This document shows, piece by piece, positions 34,183 through 43,558 of a stretch of DNA of 64,000 bases. A model generated the notes under the pieces. It saw nothing but the letters and a program-made list of their open reading frames with translations, had not been told where the DNA came from and searched no databases. The DNA is from JASHPR01 sp963808705 (GTDB lineage: Bacteria; Actinomycetota; Actinomycetes; Streptosporangiales; Streptosporangiaceae). Each line of letters begins with the position of its first letter. The stretch's first letter is position 1. Made by a program: the position numbers and the translations under genes. The stretch covers positions 186,001-250,000 of the forward strand of contig CAWEHB010000003.1 in NCBI GenBank assembly GCA_963808705.1, written 5' to 3'.

Positions 34183-35256
34183 TCAGGAGTGTTTCGCTCG
34201 CATGTCTCGTCGCCAGCGAGCCGGTGGCGTGCCGTAGCGGTGCTTGAACGCGCGGCTGAATGCCGCCTCCGACGTGTAGCCGACGTTCTCCGCGATGAGC
34301 GTGACCGGAAGGGAGGTGCCGCGGAGCAGGTCGGTGGCGGCGTCCAGGCGTACGTGCGCGAGATAGGTGGCTGGCGGCTTCCCGACGCGAGCGACGAACC
34401 GCGCAGCGAACGCTGACCGGGAAAGGCTGCACGCTCGGGCCAGCTCCTCGACTGTCCAGTCGTGGCCGGGGTCTCGATGGATAGCGCTCAAGGCCAGACC
34501 GATCTGCGGGTCGAGCGCACCGGCCAGCCAGTTCGGTTCGGCGTCCGTGCCAGCGGCCCAGGCGCGCAGAATCTGGATGAAGAGCAGATCGAGGATGCGG
34601 GCGACCATCACCGCCGATCCTTGAGAGGGCGATTGCATCTCGAATAGGAGCATCCTGCGGGCCACTTCGAGCCCTTCGAGCGCTTGGCCGCGGGCGCCGC
34701 GCAGGATGATCACGGCCGGGAGGCTCGCGAGCAGGTGGCTCGCCTGCGGGTCGCCGATCGTGAATGTTCCGCAGAGCCAGCGCGCCGGCTCGGGTGCAGG
34801 CGCGTCGTGCTCGGATGCAGGCGCGTCGTGCTCGGGTGCAGGCGCGTCGTGCTCGGATGCGCCGGCGCGCACGGTCGCGTGCGCGCGCTTGCCTGCGTCG
34901 CTGATGTGGTGCGGGTCGCCGCGCGGGAGCAGGATCACATCGCCGCGACTCACGTGCTCGACGTGCGGGTCGCCGTCGATCCGAAGCACGAGTTCGCCCT
35001 CTTCAATGATGTGCAGGGTGCCGATATCGGCGAAGCTGATCGAGAAAGTCCGCAGCGGGGCGTACGCAACAATCCGTTCTCCGCTCAGACGGACGCTCCG
35101 GAGCAGCTCCGAGAGCAAGTCGTGCGGCTGGCCGTATGCGTCGAGGCCGAGCGCGGCGTCCTCGAGCGCTGGAGGATCGGCAAACTCTCGCGGCGGCCGG
35201 AGCAAATCGGCTGGCGTCGCTGGACGATCGGCAAGATGTTCCGGCGGAGCGGTCAT
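34183..35256 (-). CDS. AraC-family regulator with N-terminal cupin
   Basis: 357 residues. Residues 60-125 are a cupin (FADIGTLHIIEEGELVLRI, HVEHVSRGDVILLPRGDPHH) that senses a ligand. A linker holds three EHDAPAP/S units. The C-terminal double HTH has WTVEELARACSLSRSAFAAR and LIAENVGYTSEAAFSRAFKH. The divergent EthD-like gene at 35487 is the probable target. The linker repeat is an expandable 21-base unit at 34789-34860. Confidence 0.9.
   Translation of the reverse strand: MTAPPEHLADRPATPADLLRPPREFADPPALEDAALGLDAYGQPHDLLSELLRSVRLSGERIVAYAPLRTFSISFADIGTLHIIEEGELVLRIDGDPHVEHVSRGDVILLPRGDPHHISDAGKRAHATVRAGASEHDAPAPEHDAPASEHDAPAPEPARWLCGTFTIGDPQASHLLASLPAVIILRGARGQALEGLEVARRMLLFEMQSPSQGSAVMVARILDLLFIQILRAWAAGTDAEPNWLAGALDPQIGLALSAIHRDPGHDWTVEELARACSLSRSAFAARFVARVGKPPATYLAHVRLDAATDLLRGTSLPVTLIAENVGYTSEAAFSRAFKHRYGTPPARWRRDMRAKHS
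34789..34860 (-). repeat. 21-bp tandem repeat in the AraC linker
   Basis: Three full copies of a 21-base unit (34789-34809, 34810-34830, 34831-34851) and a 9-base partial copy, differing at one base (GGGT or GGAT). In frame each unit codes for seven residues (EHDAPAP or EHDAPAS). Confidence 0.9.
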
Positions 35257-35486
35257 TGTCTCTACGCATTCCTCGGACTACGTTCGACGAACAGTGAGTG
35301 GAGCGACCAATCGGAGGGCCTTGGGACCACGTTGGGGCGCTCTGTCAGGTGTCAACTTCTTCCATTGGCGAAGCAGCCGCGCCATCGGAAGTTCGCCCGA
35401 CATTCTCGTCCAGGTCTGGGTCCGCTCGCTTGCGTCAACCTATCGCACCGGACAGACGTAACTCGACCAGGAAGGAAACAGAACCC

Positions 35487-35825
35487 ATGACATCGAGAGC
35501 TGGTGAAGCTGTGCAGGACAAGCCGACCAAGATCAGCTTCGTCTATTCCAACCCCGCCGACCCGGCCGCCTTCGAGGCGGCTTACCCCGAGCAGCTTGCG
35601 CTGGCGCGGAAGCTCCCCGGCCTGACTCGGCTGCAGACGTCGAAGGTCTGGCCTAAGGAAGACGGCAGCCCGACCCCGGCATACCGACTGTTGGACCTGT
35701 ACTTTGCCGACTACGCGGCGGCCAGCGACGCCGCCGCAGAGGCGGGCGCCCTTGTCGGCGCTACCCTCGAGCACGCCACCGGAGGCGTAGTGATCGCATT
35801 CGCGCAGGTCCTCGACGACGCCTAG
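35487..35825 (+). CDS. EthD-like protein
   Basis: 112 residues from ATG 35487, with GAAGGAA 10 bases upstream. The ferredoxin-like fold of EthD is evident: KISFVYSNPADPAAFEAAY, then ARKLPGLTRLQTSKVWP and YRLLDLYFADYAAASDAA. EthD proteins are small dimeric accessory or degradative enzymes acting with oxidative pathways; which substrate is unknown. It is divergent from the AraC gene that probably controls it and is followed by a clear hairpin terminator. Confidence 0.83.
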   Translation: MTSRAGEAVQDKPTKISFVYSNPADPAAFEAAYPEQLALARKLPGLTRLQTSKVWPKEDGSPTPAYRLLDLYFADYAAASDAAAEAGALVGATLEHATGGVVIAFAQVLDDA

Positions 35826-35874
35826 ACCGACACTAGACAGATTCCAGTCCCGCCGTCACTGCAGCAACCAATTA

Positions 35875-35903
35875 GCGGGAGGGGGAACAGGTCCCCCTCC
35901 CGC
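35875..35903 (+). terminator. Perfect 12-bp stem hairpin after the EthD gene
   Basis: GCGGGAGGGGGA at 35875-35886 pairs fully with 35892-35903 across a five-base loop (ACAGG). It lies 49 bases past the stop codon. Confidence 0.82.
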
Positions 35904-35987
35904 CACAAACCTGATGGCTCGTGGGTCACACTCCCCGGGTCATGGAGTCTTGTGCCTCGCCAGGCAGACCATTAGCAGGCTCCGTGC

Positions 35988-36092
35988 ATGGACCGCGACA
36001 TTGCTGTCGCGTTGCTGGACCAATTGCACTCCGCCCAAAACGAGTTCTACGGCGGCCGCGATCATGTCTTCAACCCGCTCGAGAGCTACAGG
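35988..36092 (+). pseudogene. Remnant of an NTF2/SnoaL-like protein N-terminus
   Basis: ATG 35988 begins MDRDIAVALLDQLHSAQNEF followed by YGG, the usual start of actinomycete SnoaL-like proteins. After about 30 residues the similarity stops (HVFNPLESYRRRGGR) and no beta-sheet half follows. The stretch 35826-36172 otherwise holds only the hairpin; nothing else is convincing. Confidence 0.45.
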
Positions 36093-36172
36093 AGGCGCGG
36101 TGGTCGTGCACTGGCGAGCGCATGCCAGAATACGAGGGCGTCCTCGTTGTCGCTGGCGAAAGCGAGTGAGCG

Positions 36173-36637
36173 ATGCGAGGCGATGGCAATGGAGGCGGCT
36201 TCGCCGGCGTCAAGCCGGTTCCCTCGCGGCTGGCCGCGGCCCTGATCGGCCACCTGGGCCAGGCGGAGGCCGATCCGCACGCGGCCGGCGTCCGGGCGGG
36301 CCGGGGCTGGGGCCGGGCGCTCGCCAGCGGCCTGGGCCGGGTCCCGCCGCTGGATGGCCTGATGCGCGTCCTCGGGCGGCTGGGCTTCGACCCCGCGGTC
36401 GTCAGCGGCCGGGACGCCAGCCCGGTCGTCGTGCACCTGCGCGCCTGCCCCTTCCTGGAACTGGCCGAGGCCAGCCCGGACGTGGTGTGCGGGGTCCACC
36501 TGGGTGTCATCGGCGGGGTACTCGGCGCGCTGGGCGCCCCGGGATCCGGCACCGAACTGAAGCCGTTCGCCGCGCCCAGCGCGTGCGTGATCCGGGTCCG
36601 CCTGCGCCGGGGCGCCGCCGGGCCGGAGACCCCGTGA
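36173..36637 (+). CDS. C-terminal ligand domain of an ArsR-like regulator, HTH missing
   Basis: 154 residues. The C-terminal half is complete and recognisable from the group of HTH regulators with a Cys-containing sensor: GRGWGRALASGLGRVPPLDG, VVVHLRACPFLELAEASPDV and VCGVHLGVIGGVLGALGA. The winged-helix that normally precedes it is absent; upstream bases hold only the SnoaL fragment. It may be a truncated regulator or a stand-alone sensor domain. Its stop overlaps the start of the next gene (GTGA at 36634-36637), so it may still be translated with that transporter gene. Confidence 0.55.
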   Translation: MRGDGNGGGFAGVKPVPSRLAAALIGHLGQAEADPHAAGVRAGRGWGRALASGLGRVPPLDGLMRVLGRLGFDPAVVSGRDASPVVVHLRACPFLELAEASPDVVCGVHLGVIGGVLGALGAPGSGTELKPFAAPSACVIRVRLRRGAAGPETP

Positions 36638-37716
36638 AACCGGTGCAGCAGCCGGGCAGCGCCTTCCCGGCCCGGCTCCGGTCGGGCATCAGGGAACTGC
36701 ACCCGGCCTACTTCGCCCTGGTGATGGCGACCGGCATCGTGTCGGTGGCCGTGGGCGAGACCGGGGCGACCAGCCTGTCCGCTGTCATGCTCGGCCTGAC
36801 GATCGTGTGCTACGTGGCCCTGCTGGTGGCCTACGGGTGGCGCCTCAGCCGGTACCGGCCGCAGTTCCTGGCCGACGCGGCGAACCCGGCGAAGGCGTTC
36901 GCGTTCTTCACCTTCGTCGCCGGCTCGGACGTGCTGGGGACCCGGCTCGCCCTCGACGGCCATCACGCCTGGACCGCCGTGTTGCTGATCCTGGCCGTGC
37001 TGGCCTGGCTCCTGCTGACGTACGGCATGCCGCTGGGCCTGGTGACGCGGCACGGCACGCAGTCGGCGCTGGCCGGGGTCAACGGCACGTGGTTCCTGTG
37101 GACGGTCGGCACCGAGTCCATCGCCGTCTCCGCGACGACCTTCCCGCGCTCGCTGGCCCGGACGCTGTCCCCGATGGCGGTGGGCTTCTGGTCGGTCGGC
37201 GTGGTGCTGTACCTGCTCATCGCCGGCCTGGTCCTGGCGGCCCTGCTGCAGTTCCCGGTCGAGCCGGCCGGGCTCACCCCCGCCTACTGGGTGTTCATGG
37301 GAGCGACCGCGATCAGCGTGCTGGCCGGGGCCAAGATCCTCGGCCTGCCGCCCGGCCCCCTGGTGACCGCCGTCCACCCGGTGGTCGCGGCACTGTCGGT
37401 AGTCCTGTGGGCCTTCGGGACCTGGCTGATCCCGCTGCTGATCGGCCTGGGCGTGTGGCGCCACCTGGTGCGCCGGGTCCCGTTCCGGTACGAGCCGCCG
37501 CTGTGGAGCATGGTCTTCCCGCTCGGCATGTACTGCGTCGCCAGCCGCGCCCTCGGCTCCGCCCTGCACGTCTCCTGGCTCGTAACCACGGGCCGCGACG
37601 GCACGTGGATCGCCTTCGGGGTCTGGGCGCTGGTATTCGTGATGATGATCTTCTCCCTGGCCGGCCTGCCCCGTGGCCGCCCGCGGGAGGAGCCTGGCCA
37701 GCGCCACCCGGGCTGA
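36634..37716 (+). CDS. TehA/SLAC1-type membrane channel (TDT family)
   Basis: About 360 residues from GTG 36634, chosen because the upstream gene's stop overlaps it and the preceding frame is poor. Ten helices follow the opening LHPAYFALVMATGIVSVAVG, the signature of the tellurite-resistance/dicarboxylate transporter family, with FFTFVAGSDVLGTRLALDGH and FPLGMYCVASRALG. Known members conduct anions, malate or tellurite-related compounds; the actual ion is unknown. Loops are short and the C-terminus is charged. Confidence 0.87.
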   Translation: MKPVQQPGSAFPARLRSGIRELHPAYFALVMATGIVSVAVGETGATSLSAVMLGLTIVCYVALLVAYGWRLSRYRPQFLADAANPAKAFAFFTFVAGSDVLGTRLALDGHHAWTAVLLILAVLAWLLLTYGMPLGLVTRHGTQSALAGVNGTWFLWTVGTESIAVSATTFPRSLARTLSPMAVGFWSVGVVLYLLIAGLVLAALLQFPVEPAGLTPAYWVFMGATAISVLAGAKILGLPPGPLVTAVHPVVAALSVVLWAFGTWLIPLLIGLGVWRHLVRRVPFRYEPPLWSMVFPLGMYCVASRALGSALHVSWLVTTGRDGTWIAFGVWALVFVMMIFSLAGLPRGRPREEPGQRHPG

Positions 37717-37724
37717 TATTAGTT

Positions 37725-37777
37725 AGTTAACTCACTTGACACTGACCTAGTCCGCGAGAGTTACTAAGTCATGTAAC
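37725..37777 (+). promoter_or_regulatory. Promoter and palindromes before the MFS gene
   Basis: AT-rich for this genome. AGTTAACT palindrome at 37725-37732, a -35-like TTGACA at 37736-37741 and the inverted repeat GTTAC-N8-GTAAC at 37760-37777, about 30 bases before the ribosome site GGGAGG. The palindromes would let the TetR gene at 39336 repress the transporter. Confidence 0.55.
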
Positions 37778-37805
37778 CAACTCATGCCTGGGAGGTGTCA
37801 GGCGT

Positions 37806-39311
37806 ATGGAAGCAGCACAGGGACGGGTCGTGGCCGTCGCCGACTCGCGGCTCGTCCTGCGGTCGCGGCTGGGGGCACTCACGCTGGTCTTGCTCTGCGC
37901 CGTCCAGTTCCTCGACATCGTCGACACGTCGATCGTCAACATCGCACTGCCGTCGATCCAGCGCAGCCTGGACTTCTCCCAGCAGAACCTGCAGTGGGTC
38001 GTCAGCGGCTACATCCTCACCTACGGCGGATTCCTGCTGCTCGGGGGACGTCTCGGGGACCTCCTCGGCCGTCGGCGGATGCTGCTCACCGGGCTAACCG
38101 TGTTCGCCCTGGCGTCGCTGACCGGCGGGCTGGCCAATAGCGCAGGCCTGCTCGTCGCGGCCCGGCTCATACAAGGCATCGGTGCCGCGCTCATGGCACC
38201 CGCGGCCCTCTCCGAGCTCACCGTGAGCTTCCGGGAGGGAAAGGACCGCAACACCGCGCTCGGGGCCTGGGGGGCGATCAGCGGGATGGCTGCCGCGGCC
38301 GGCGTGTTCTTCGGTGGCCTGCTCACCCAGGGCCCCGGGTGGCGATGGGTGTTCTTCGTGAACCCTCCGATCTGCGTCCTGGTGGTCGCCGGCGTGCTGG
38401 CGCTGCTCGCCAATGACCCAGGAGCCAGGAACCGGACCCCGACGTTTGACGCGCAGGGCGCGGTACTCGTGACCGCGGGCATGTTGCTCCTGGTCTACTC
38501 GCTGGTGCGGGCGCCGGTGGCGGGCTGGGGGTCGGGGCAGACCATCCTGACGCTGGCCGGATCGGCCATCCTGCTCGCCGCATTCGTACGCAACGAACTG
38601 CGGAGCCCCGACCCGCTGGTTCCGCTGGCCATCCTGCGGGTGAAAGGGCTCGTGGCCGCGGATCTGACCCAGCTGATCGCCTTCGCCGGTTTCTTCGCCA
38701 TGTTCTTCTACGCGACCCTTTACATGCAGGAGGTGCTGCACTACTCACCGCTCAAGGGGGGCGCCGCCTATCTCCCGATTACCGCCGGCTTCGCCGTAGC
38801 GGGAGGCATTGCGTCGCAACTGATTACGCGCGTCGGCACCCGTCCCGTGGTCATGACCGGCTGCCTGATAGCGGCGGCCGGGATTTACTACGTGTCGCGA
38901 GTGCCCTTGCACGGCACGTACGTCACCGACCTGCTCCCTGGGTTCCTGGTGATGTCGCTGGGCGCGGGCTCGGTGTTCGTATCGATCGCCGCCGCCGCCA
39001 ACGCCGGCGTCCCCGGCGACAAGGCCGGCCTGGCGGCGGGACTGCTGAACGCCTCCCAGCAGGTCGGCAGCGCCCTCGGCCTGGCCATCCTGTCGGCGGT
39101 GGCGATCACGCGCACCAACCACCTGATCGCGGCGAAGGCGTCCCATGTCGCCGCGTTCGATGCCGGGTACCACCAGGCGCTCCTCGTCGGCAGCATCCTG
39201 ATGGCAGCTGCTGCCCTCATCGCCGTGCGTATCGGCAACACCCGCGCCGCGGCTCCGTTGGTCCTGGTCAACACGGAGGTGGCTCAAGAGCAGCCGGCTC
39301 ATGACCGCTGA
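37806..39311 (+). CDS. MFS drug exporter, DHA2 (14-helix) family
   Basis: 501 residues. First helix with QFLDIVDTSIVNIALPSIQR and QNLQWVVSGYILTYGGFLLL, then motif A GGRLGDLLGRRRMLLTGL and motif C GAISGMAAAAGVFFGGLL: a proton-driven DHA2 exporter. Start ATG 37806 has GGGAGG 10 bases upstream. A TetR gene follows 24 bases downstream with its own palindrome, the usual self-regulated drug-efflux pair. Substrate unknown. Confidence 0.93.
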   Translation: MEAAQGRVVAVADSRLVLRSRLGALTLVLLCAVQFLDIVDTSIVNIALPSIQRSLDFSQQNLQWVVSGYILTYGGFLLLGGRLGDLLGRRRMLLTGLTVFALASLTGGLANSAGLLVAARLIQGIGAALMAPAALSELTVSFREGKDRNTALGAWGAISGMAAAAGVFFGGLLTQGPGWRWVFFVNPPICVLVVAGVLALLANDPGARNRTPTFDAQGAVLVTAGMLLLVYSLVRAPVAGWGSGQTILTLAGSAILLAAFVRNELRSPDPLVPLAILRVKGLVAADLTQLIAFAGFFAMFFYATLYMQEVLHYSPLKGGAAYLPITAGFAVAGGIASQLITRVGTRPVVMTGCLIAAAGIYYVSRVPLHGTYVTDLLPGFLVMSLGAGSVFVSIAAAANAGVPGDKAGLAAGLLNASQQVGSALGLAILSAVAITRTNHLIAAKASHVAAFDAGYHQALLVGSILMAAAALIAVRIGNTRAAAPLVLVNTEVAQEQPAHDR

Positions 39312-39319
39312 GCCGGGGT

Positions 39320-39348
39320 CTATCCTGATAGTGAGATGACTGACTCAC
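39320..39348 (+). promoter_or_regulatory. Inverted repeats overlapping the TetR start
   Basis: CTATC-CT-GATAG at 39320-39331 and GTGAG-N8-CTCAC at 39331-39348, the second covering the TetR ATG at 39336. They are short and could be operators or just a hairpin limiting translation. Confidence 0.35.
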
Positions 39349-39932
39349 CACCACCAAACCCGGACCGCACGGCCGGCCAGCGGCCCGGGAAGCGAGAGCG
39401 CCTCATCGCCGCCGCCAGCCAGTTGCTGCACCAGCAGGGCGTGGAAAGCACGACGCTGGCTGACATCGCACAAGCCGCGGACGTGCCGGTAGGCAACGTC
39501 TACTACTACTTCAAGACCAAGGACGACATCATCGCCGCGGTCGTCAAGAGCCATGTTGAACGATCGCAGGCGGCGCTCGCCGCGATCGACAGCCGTCATC
39601 ACTCGCCCAAGAGCCGGCTGAAGGCCCTGGTCGGCGAGCTGGCCGACCAGGGTGAGGTCATCGCGCACTACGGGTGCCCGCACGGCAGCCTCTGCTCCGA
39701 GCTGGACAAGCGCCCCGGAAGCCCTGATTTCGCACTGGCAGAGCTGATGCTCGTCCCCATCCAGTGGGCTGAGGAGCAGTTCCGGGCACTGGGCCGGCGC
39801 GACGCGCACGACCTCGCCGTCAGCCTTCTCGCCACCTATCAAGGAAGCGCGCTGCTCACCAACACGCTCCGTGATCCGAACATCCTCGCTCGCGAGGCGC
39901 GCCGTCTCAGCCGCTGGATCGACACGCTCTGA
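39336..39932 (+). CDS. TetR-family regulator
   Basis: 198 residues. The HTH is STTLADIAQAADVPVGNVYY with the following YFKTKDDIIAAVV helix, as in QacR/TetR proteins. The ligand domain has the actinomycete look (YGCPHGSLCSELDKRPGSPD and LSRWIDTL). It lies 24 bases after the MFS gene and probably represses it in response to a drug or metabolite. Confidence 0.92.
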   Translation: MTDSPPPNPDRTAGQRPGKRERLIAAASQLLHQQGVESTTLADIAQAADVPVGNVYYYFKTKDDIIAAVVKSHVERSQAALAAIDSRHHSPKSRLKALVGELADQGEVIAHYGCPHGSLCSELDKRPGSPDFALAELMLVPIQWAEEQFRALGRRDAHDLAVSLLATYQGSALLTNTLRDPNILAREARRLSRWIDTL

Positions 39933-39987
39933 TGAGCCACCGGCTGATGAGCCACCGGCTGGCGGCAGCCGCCGGTACACCCTGGTC

Positions 39988-40461
39988 TCAAGGCTCATCG
40001 TCTTCCAAGGCGACCGGCATCAGTTGCCTGAGCAGGGCCTCGGTGTCCGCCGCCTCGTCGTTGGTGAGGATGACCACGCACGCCTCCTCGCCTGGCAGCC
40101 AGGCGGCCAGCGACTGGTAACCGGGGTTGTCACCCGGGTGCAGGTAGGCGGCGTGTCCGGCGATGCGCCCGATGAACTGGGCGTATCCGTAGCTGTCGCA
40201 CGTCACCCAGCCGTCGCTCGTGCCCTGGCCGTCCGGGAGCGGTGCGTGCGGGGTGATCATTGCGTTCAGGGAACGCTCGCTGATCAGCGATCCCGAGTGG
40301 ACCGCGGCGAACTGCTTGCTGACCGAGGCGATCTGGAACCGGGTCCGCGGCGTGCACTCCACGCCCGCCTCAGCGTCGGCCAGCCCGCCCGCCACCTCCA
40401 GCCTGACGCGGCCGCCGCGGGTGACGATCGCCGCTCCACGAAGGCCCTCGACCGAGCGCAC
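39988..40461 (-). pseudogene. Beta-lactamase-family gene with the middle deleted
   Basis: The N-terminus holds the SxxK motif (QIASVSKQFAA). The next residues are VHSGSLISERSLNAMITPHA and YGYAQFIGRIAGHAAYLHPG, which belong near the end of such proteins. The Tyr motif and about 170 middle residues of complete relatives are lost. The join, near 40301-40307, keeps the reading frame. Confidence 0.75.
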
Positions 40462-40537
40462 ACGGCGAGCCTAGCGGCCCCGGATCTGCGGCTCGGCAGG
40501 CCTGCCAGTGTCGTTCCTGGCTCTTACGCTCAGGTAT

Positions 40538-43291
40538 GTGGCGACCATGACGTTCCTCTTCACCGATATCGAGGGATCGACCACGCTGCTGCAGCGGGTC
40601 GGGAGGGACGTCTACGCCCGCGCGCTCGCCGAGCACCATGCGCTCATCCGGTCCTCGCTGGCCGCCCATGACGGCACCGAGCTGACCATGATGGGCGACG
40701 GTTTCTTCGCTGGGTTCTCGTCGCCGCGGGCGTGCGTGGCCGCCGTCCTCGCGATGCAGCAGGCACTGCAGGCGCACTCGTGGCCGGATGGCGGTGAGCC
40801 GCTGCGGGTACGGATGGGCGTTCACACCGGCGAGGCCGAGCCGACGGCCGCTGGCCCGGTTGGCCTGGACGTGCACCGTGCCGCCCGGATCGCCGCTGTG
40901 GCGCATGGCGGCCAGATCCTGCTGTCCGAGACGGCCGCGGCCCTGGTCAGGGACTTCCTGCCGGACGGAACGACGCTCACCGACCTGGGCGTGCACCGGC
41001 TCAAGGACCTGGGACGCCCGGAGCGGATCTTCCAGCTCACCGCGCCGGGCCTGCCATCGGAGTTCCCGCCGCTGCGGTCGCTCGGCAATCCGACCCTGCT
41101 GAACAACCTGCCCGCCGAGCTGTCGACGTTCGTCGGCCGCGCAACCGAGCTCAAGGAGATCTTGCCTTTGGTGTACGCCTCCAGGCTGGTGACGCTGACC
41201 GGGGCGGGCGGCTCCGGCAAGACCCGGCTGGGCCTGCAGGCCGCGGCCGAGCTGCTGGACGGGACCGGCGATGGCGTATGGCTCGTCGAGCTGGCGGCCG
41301 TGACCGATGCCGACTCCGTTCCCTCCTCGATTGCCGCCATCCTCGGCGTCACCGCCGAGCCCGGCCGGGCGATGCTCGACACCCTTGTCCATGCGCTGGC
41401 GCCGCAGCGCCTGCTGATCGTGCTGGACAACTGCGAGCACCTGGTCGACGCGTGCGCGCGGACGGCGGACGCCATCCTGCGGCGCTGCCCGCGGGTGCAT
41501 CTGCTCGCGACCAGCCGCGAGCCGCTCGGGATCAGCGGGGAGACCCTCTACCGGGTGCCGCCGCTGTCACTGCCCGCCGAAGACGACTTCGGCTCCGCGC
41601 CGGCCGAACTGCCGGACGCGGTGGCGCTGTTCGTCGACCGCGCCCGGCAGCAGGGCGTCAGCCTGACTGCCGATGCCAGCAGCGGTCCGCTGATCGCCTC
41701 GATCTGCCGGCGGCTGGACGGGATGCCGCTGGCCATCGAGCTCGCTGCCGCCCGGCTGCGCTCGCTATCCCTGCCTGACCTGCATGACCGGCTGGACCAG
41801 CGGTTCCGCCTGCTTATCGGCGGGAGCCGGGCCGCGCTGGCCCGTCAGCAGACGCTGCTGGCCACGGTGGCCTGGTCGTACTCGCTGCTGGGCAGCGCCG
41901 AGCAGCAGCTGCTGCGCCGGCTGGCCGTGTTCCCGGAGAGCTTCGATCTGGCCGGAGCCGAGGCCGTCTGCGGCGTCGCAGGCATCGACCGGCTCGACGT
42001 CGTCGACCTACTGGGCTCGCTGGTGAACAAGAGCCTCGTCGGCACCGAGCAGCGACCGGAGAACCTGCGCTACCGGCTGCTGGAGACAATCCGTCAGTTC
42101 GCTGGCGAGCGGCTTGCCGAGGCGGGCGACGAGGCGGCTGCGATGAGCGCAGCGCACTGCGAACACTTCGTGTCCGTCGCGGAGCAGGCCGGTGCCCACC
42201 TGACCGGGCCAGACCAGGGCCGTTGGTTCGCGGTGCTGGACGCCGAGCGGGCGAATCTGTGGCGGGCTGCGGAGTACGCGGCTGGCATGCCGGACGGCAC
42301 CAGCCGGGTGCTCCGCCTGGGTGCGGTGCTCCGCCGGTACTGGGTATCGCGTAACGCGGGCGAGGCGGTGGCCGGCCTGATCCGGCCGGTGCTGGAACGG
42401 CCCGGGGCGCGGTCGGACCACAGGCTGTTCGTCGACGCGGCGATCACGGTCATGGACGCTACCCGGGGCCTTGATGTCCAGGCCGCGCTTCGGTACGGCG
42501 AGCGGGTCATCGCCGAGGCCCGGCAGTTCGGCGAGCCGAGCCTGCTGATCGAGGCGCTCGCGGGGTATTGCGGGCTGTATTACTTCGCGGGCGAGCCGGA
42601 GCAGGGAGCTGCGTTCGGCGCCGAGGCCGTCACCCTGGCCCGCCGGACAGGCGACGACGTGCTGCTGAGCTCGAGCATCTCGGGATACCTGCTGTCCCTG
42701 GACATGACCGACCCCGAGGCTGCCGAGCGGCTCTACGCCGAGGGCATCGCGTGCACGCAGCGGTCCGGTGACCGGCTGATGGCCTACCTGCTGCACAACA
42801 ACGCCAGCGTGCACGCCCTTCGCGCGGGCGACGTCGCCGCCGCCCGCGCGCATCTGGCCCAGGCCGGGCAGGCGGGCGCGGAGATCGGCGAGCAGAGTCA
42901 TTCCGTGCAGGTCAACATGGGCTGGGTGCTGCGCCAGGAACACGATCCGGAGGCGGCGCGGGCCACATTCCAGGACGGGCTGCGACTGAGCCGCCGGACC
43001 GGGGACAGGTACGGTCTCGCCTACTGCAGCCTCGGCCTGGCCTGCGCCGCCGGCGACCTTGGCGAGTGGCGCCGCGCCGCCGTGCTGCACGGGGCGGCGC
43101 GGGCGTTCTTCGACCAGCTGGGCGGGCCGTGGCAGGATCCCGAGGGCCGGTACCGGGAGGAAAGCATCGCCGCGGTGCGACGTAGCCTTGGCGACGCGCA
43201 GTTCGACGAGGCCTACGCCTACGGCCTGGCGCTGAGTTTCGACGAGGCCATCGCGCTGGCTCTGAGCGGGGTCCAGCAGGTCGCTGCCTGA
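40538..43291 (+). CDS. Class III adenylate/guanylate cyclase fused to an AAA/NB-ARC-type ATPase
   Basis: About 917 residues from GTG 40538 (or ATG 40547). Cyclase first: FLFTDIEGSTTLL with metal Asp, MMGDGFFAGF with the second Asp, and RMGVHTGEAEPT. The STAND ATPase has a Walker A GAGGSGKTRLG near 222-232, Walker B LLIVLDNCEHLVD and the arginine sensor region; the C-terminal third is a TPR-like helical array. There is no LuxR HTH at the end, unlike many relatives. It would couple ligand sensing to cyclic nucleotide signalling or act as a regulator. Substrate (ATP or GTP) is not read from sequence. It is a soluble, single-gene unit. Confidence 0.9.
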   Translation: MATMTFLFTDIEGSTTLLQRVGRDVYARALAEHHALIRSSLAAHDGTELTMMGDGFFAGFSSPRACVAAVLAMQQALQAHSWPDGGEPLRVRMGVHTGEAEPTAAGPVGLDVHRAARIAAVAHGGQILLSETAAALVRDFLPDGTTLTDLGVHRLKDLGRPERIFQLTAPGLPSEFPPLRSLGNPTLLNNLPAELSTFVGRATELKEILPLVYASRLVTLTGAGGSGKTRLGLQAAAELLDGTGDGVWLVELAAVTDADSVPSSIAAILGVTAEPGRAMLDTLVHALAPQRLLIVLDNCEHLVDACARTADAILRRCPRVHLLATSREPLGISGETLYRVPPLSLPAEDDFGSAPAELPDAVALFVDRARQQGVSLTADASSGPLIASICRRLDGMPLAIELAAARLRSLSLPDLHDRLDQRFRLLIGGSRAALARQQTLLATVAWSYSLLGSAEQQLLRRLAVFPESFDLAGAEAVCGVAGIDRLDVVDLLGSLVNKSLVGTEQRPENLRYRLLETIRQFAGERLAEAGDEAAAMSAAHCEHFVSVAEQAGAHLTGPDQGRWFAVLDAERANLWRAAEYAAGMPDGTSRVLRLGAVLRRYWVSRNAGEAVAGLIRPVLERPGARSDHRLFVDAAITVMDATRGLDVQAALRYGERVIAEARQFGEPSLLIEALAGYCGLYYFAGEPEQGAAFGAEAVTLARRTGDDVLLSSSISGYLLSLDMTDPEAAERLYAEGIACTQRSGDRLMAYLLHNNASVHALRAGDVAAARAHLAQAGQAGAEIGEQSHSVQVNMGWVLRQEHDPEAARATFQDGLRLSRRTGDRYGLAYCSLGLACAAGDLGEWRRAAVLHGAARAFFDQLGGPWQDPEGRYREESIAAVRRSLGDAQFDEAYAYGLALSFDEAIALALSGVQQVAA

Positions 43292-43558
43292 CGGGCCCCC
43301 AGCCGCCGGATCGTTGGGCCTCGCCGTCAGCCTCCGTTTCCGGCCAGAGCCGCGTGGCCGCAACCCAATAAGCCGCGTGCCCGGGGGCAACGGTGAGTCG
43401 TAACGCGCTGCGGCGAGGCTGGGGTCGAGCAGTCTTGCTGAAGAGCGGGGAACTATAGGACGATCTCGCCATGGGAATCGCCCGGTGCGCACGCCATCCA
43501 CGAGCTCACCAAAGCGCGCGCCGCCTGGCCCCGCTCGCCGGGGACGGCGAGTGACCAG

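Noticed and set aside
36070..37707. 545-residue minus-strand frame opposite the TehA-like gene
   Set aside because: Charged low-complexity composition; it is the mirror of a membrane protein gene.
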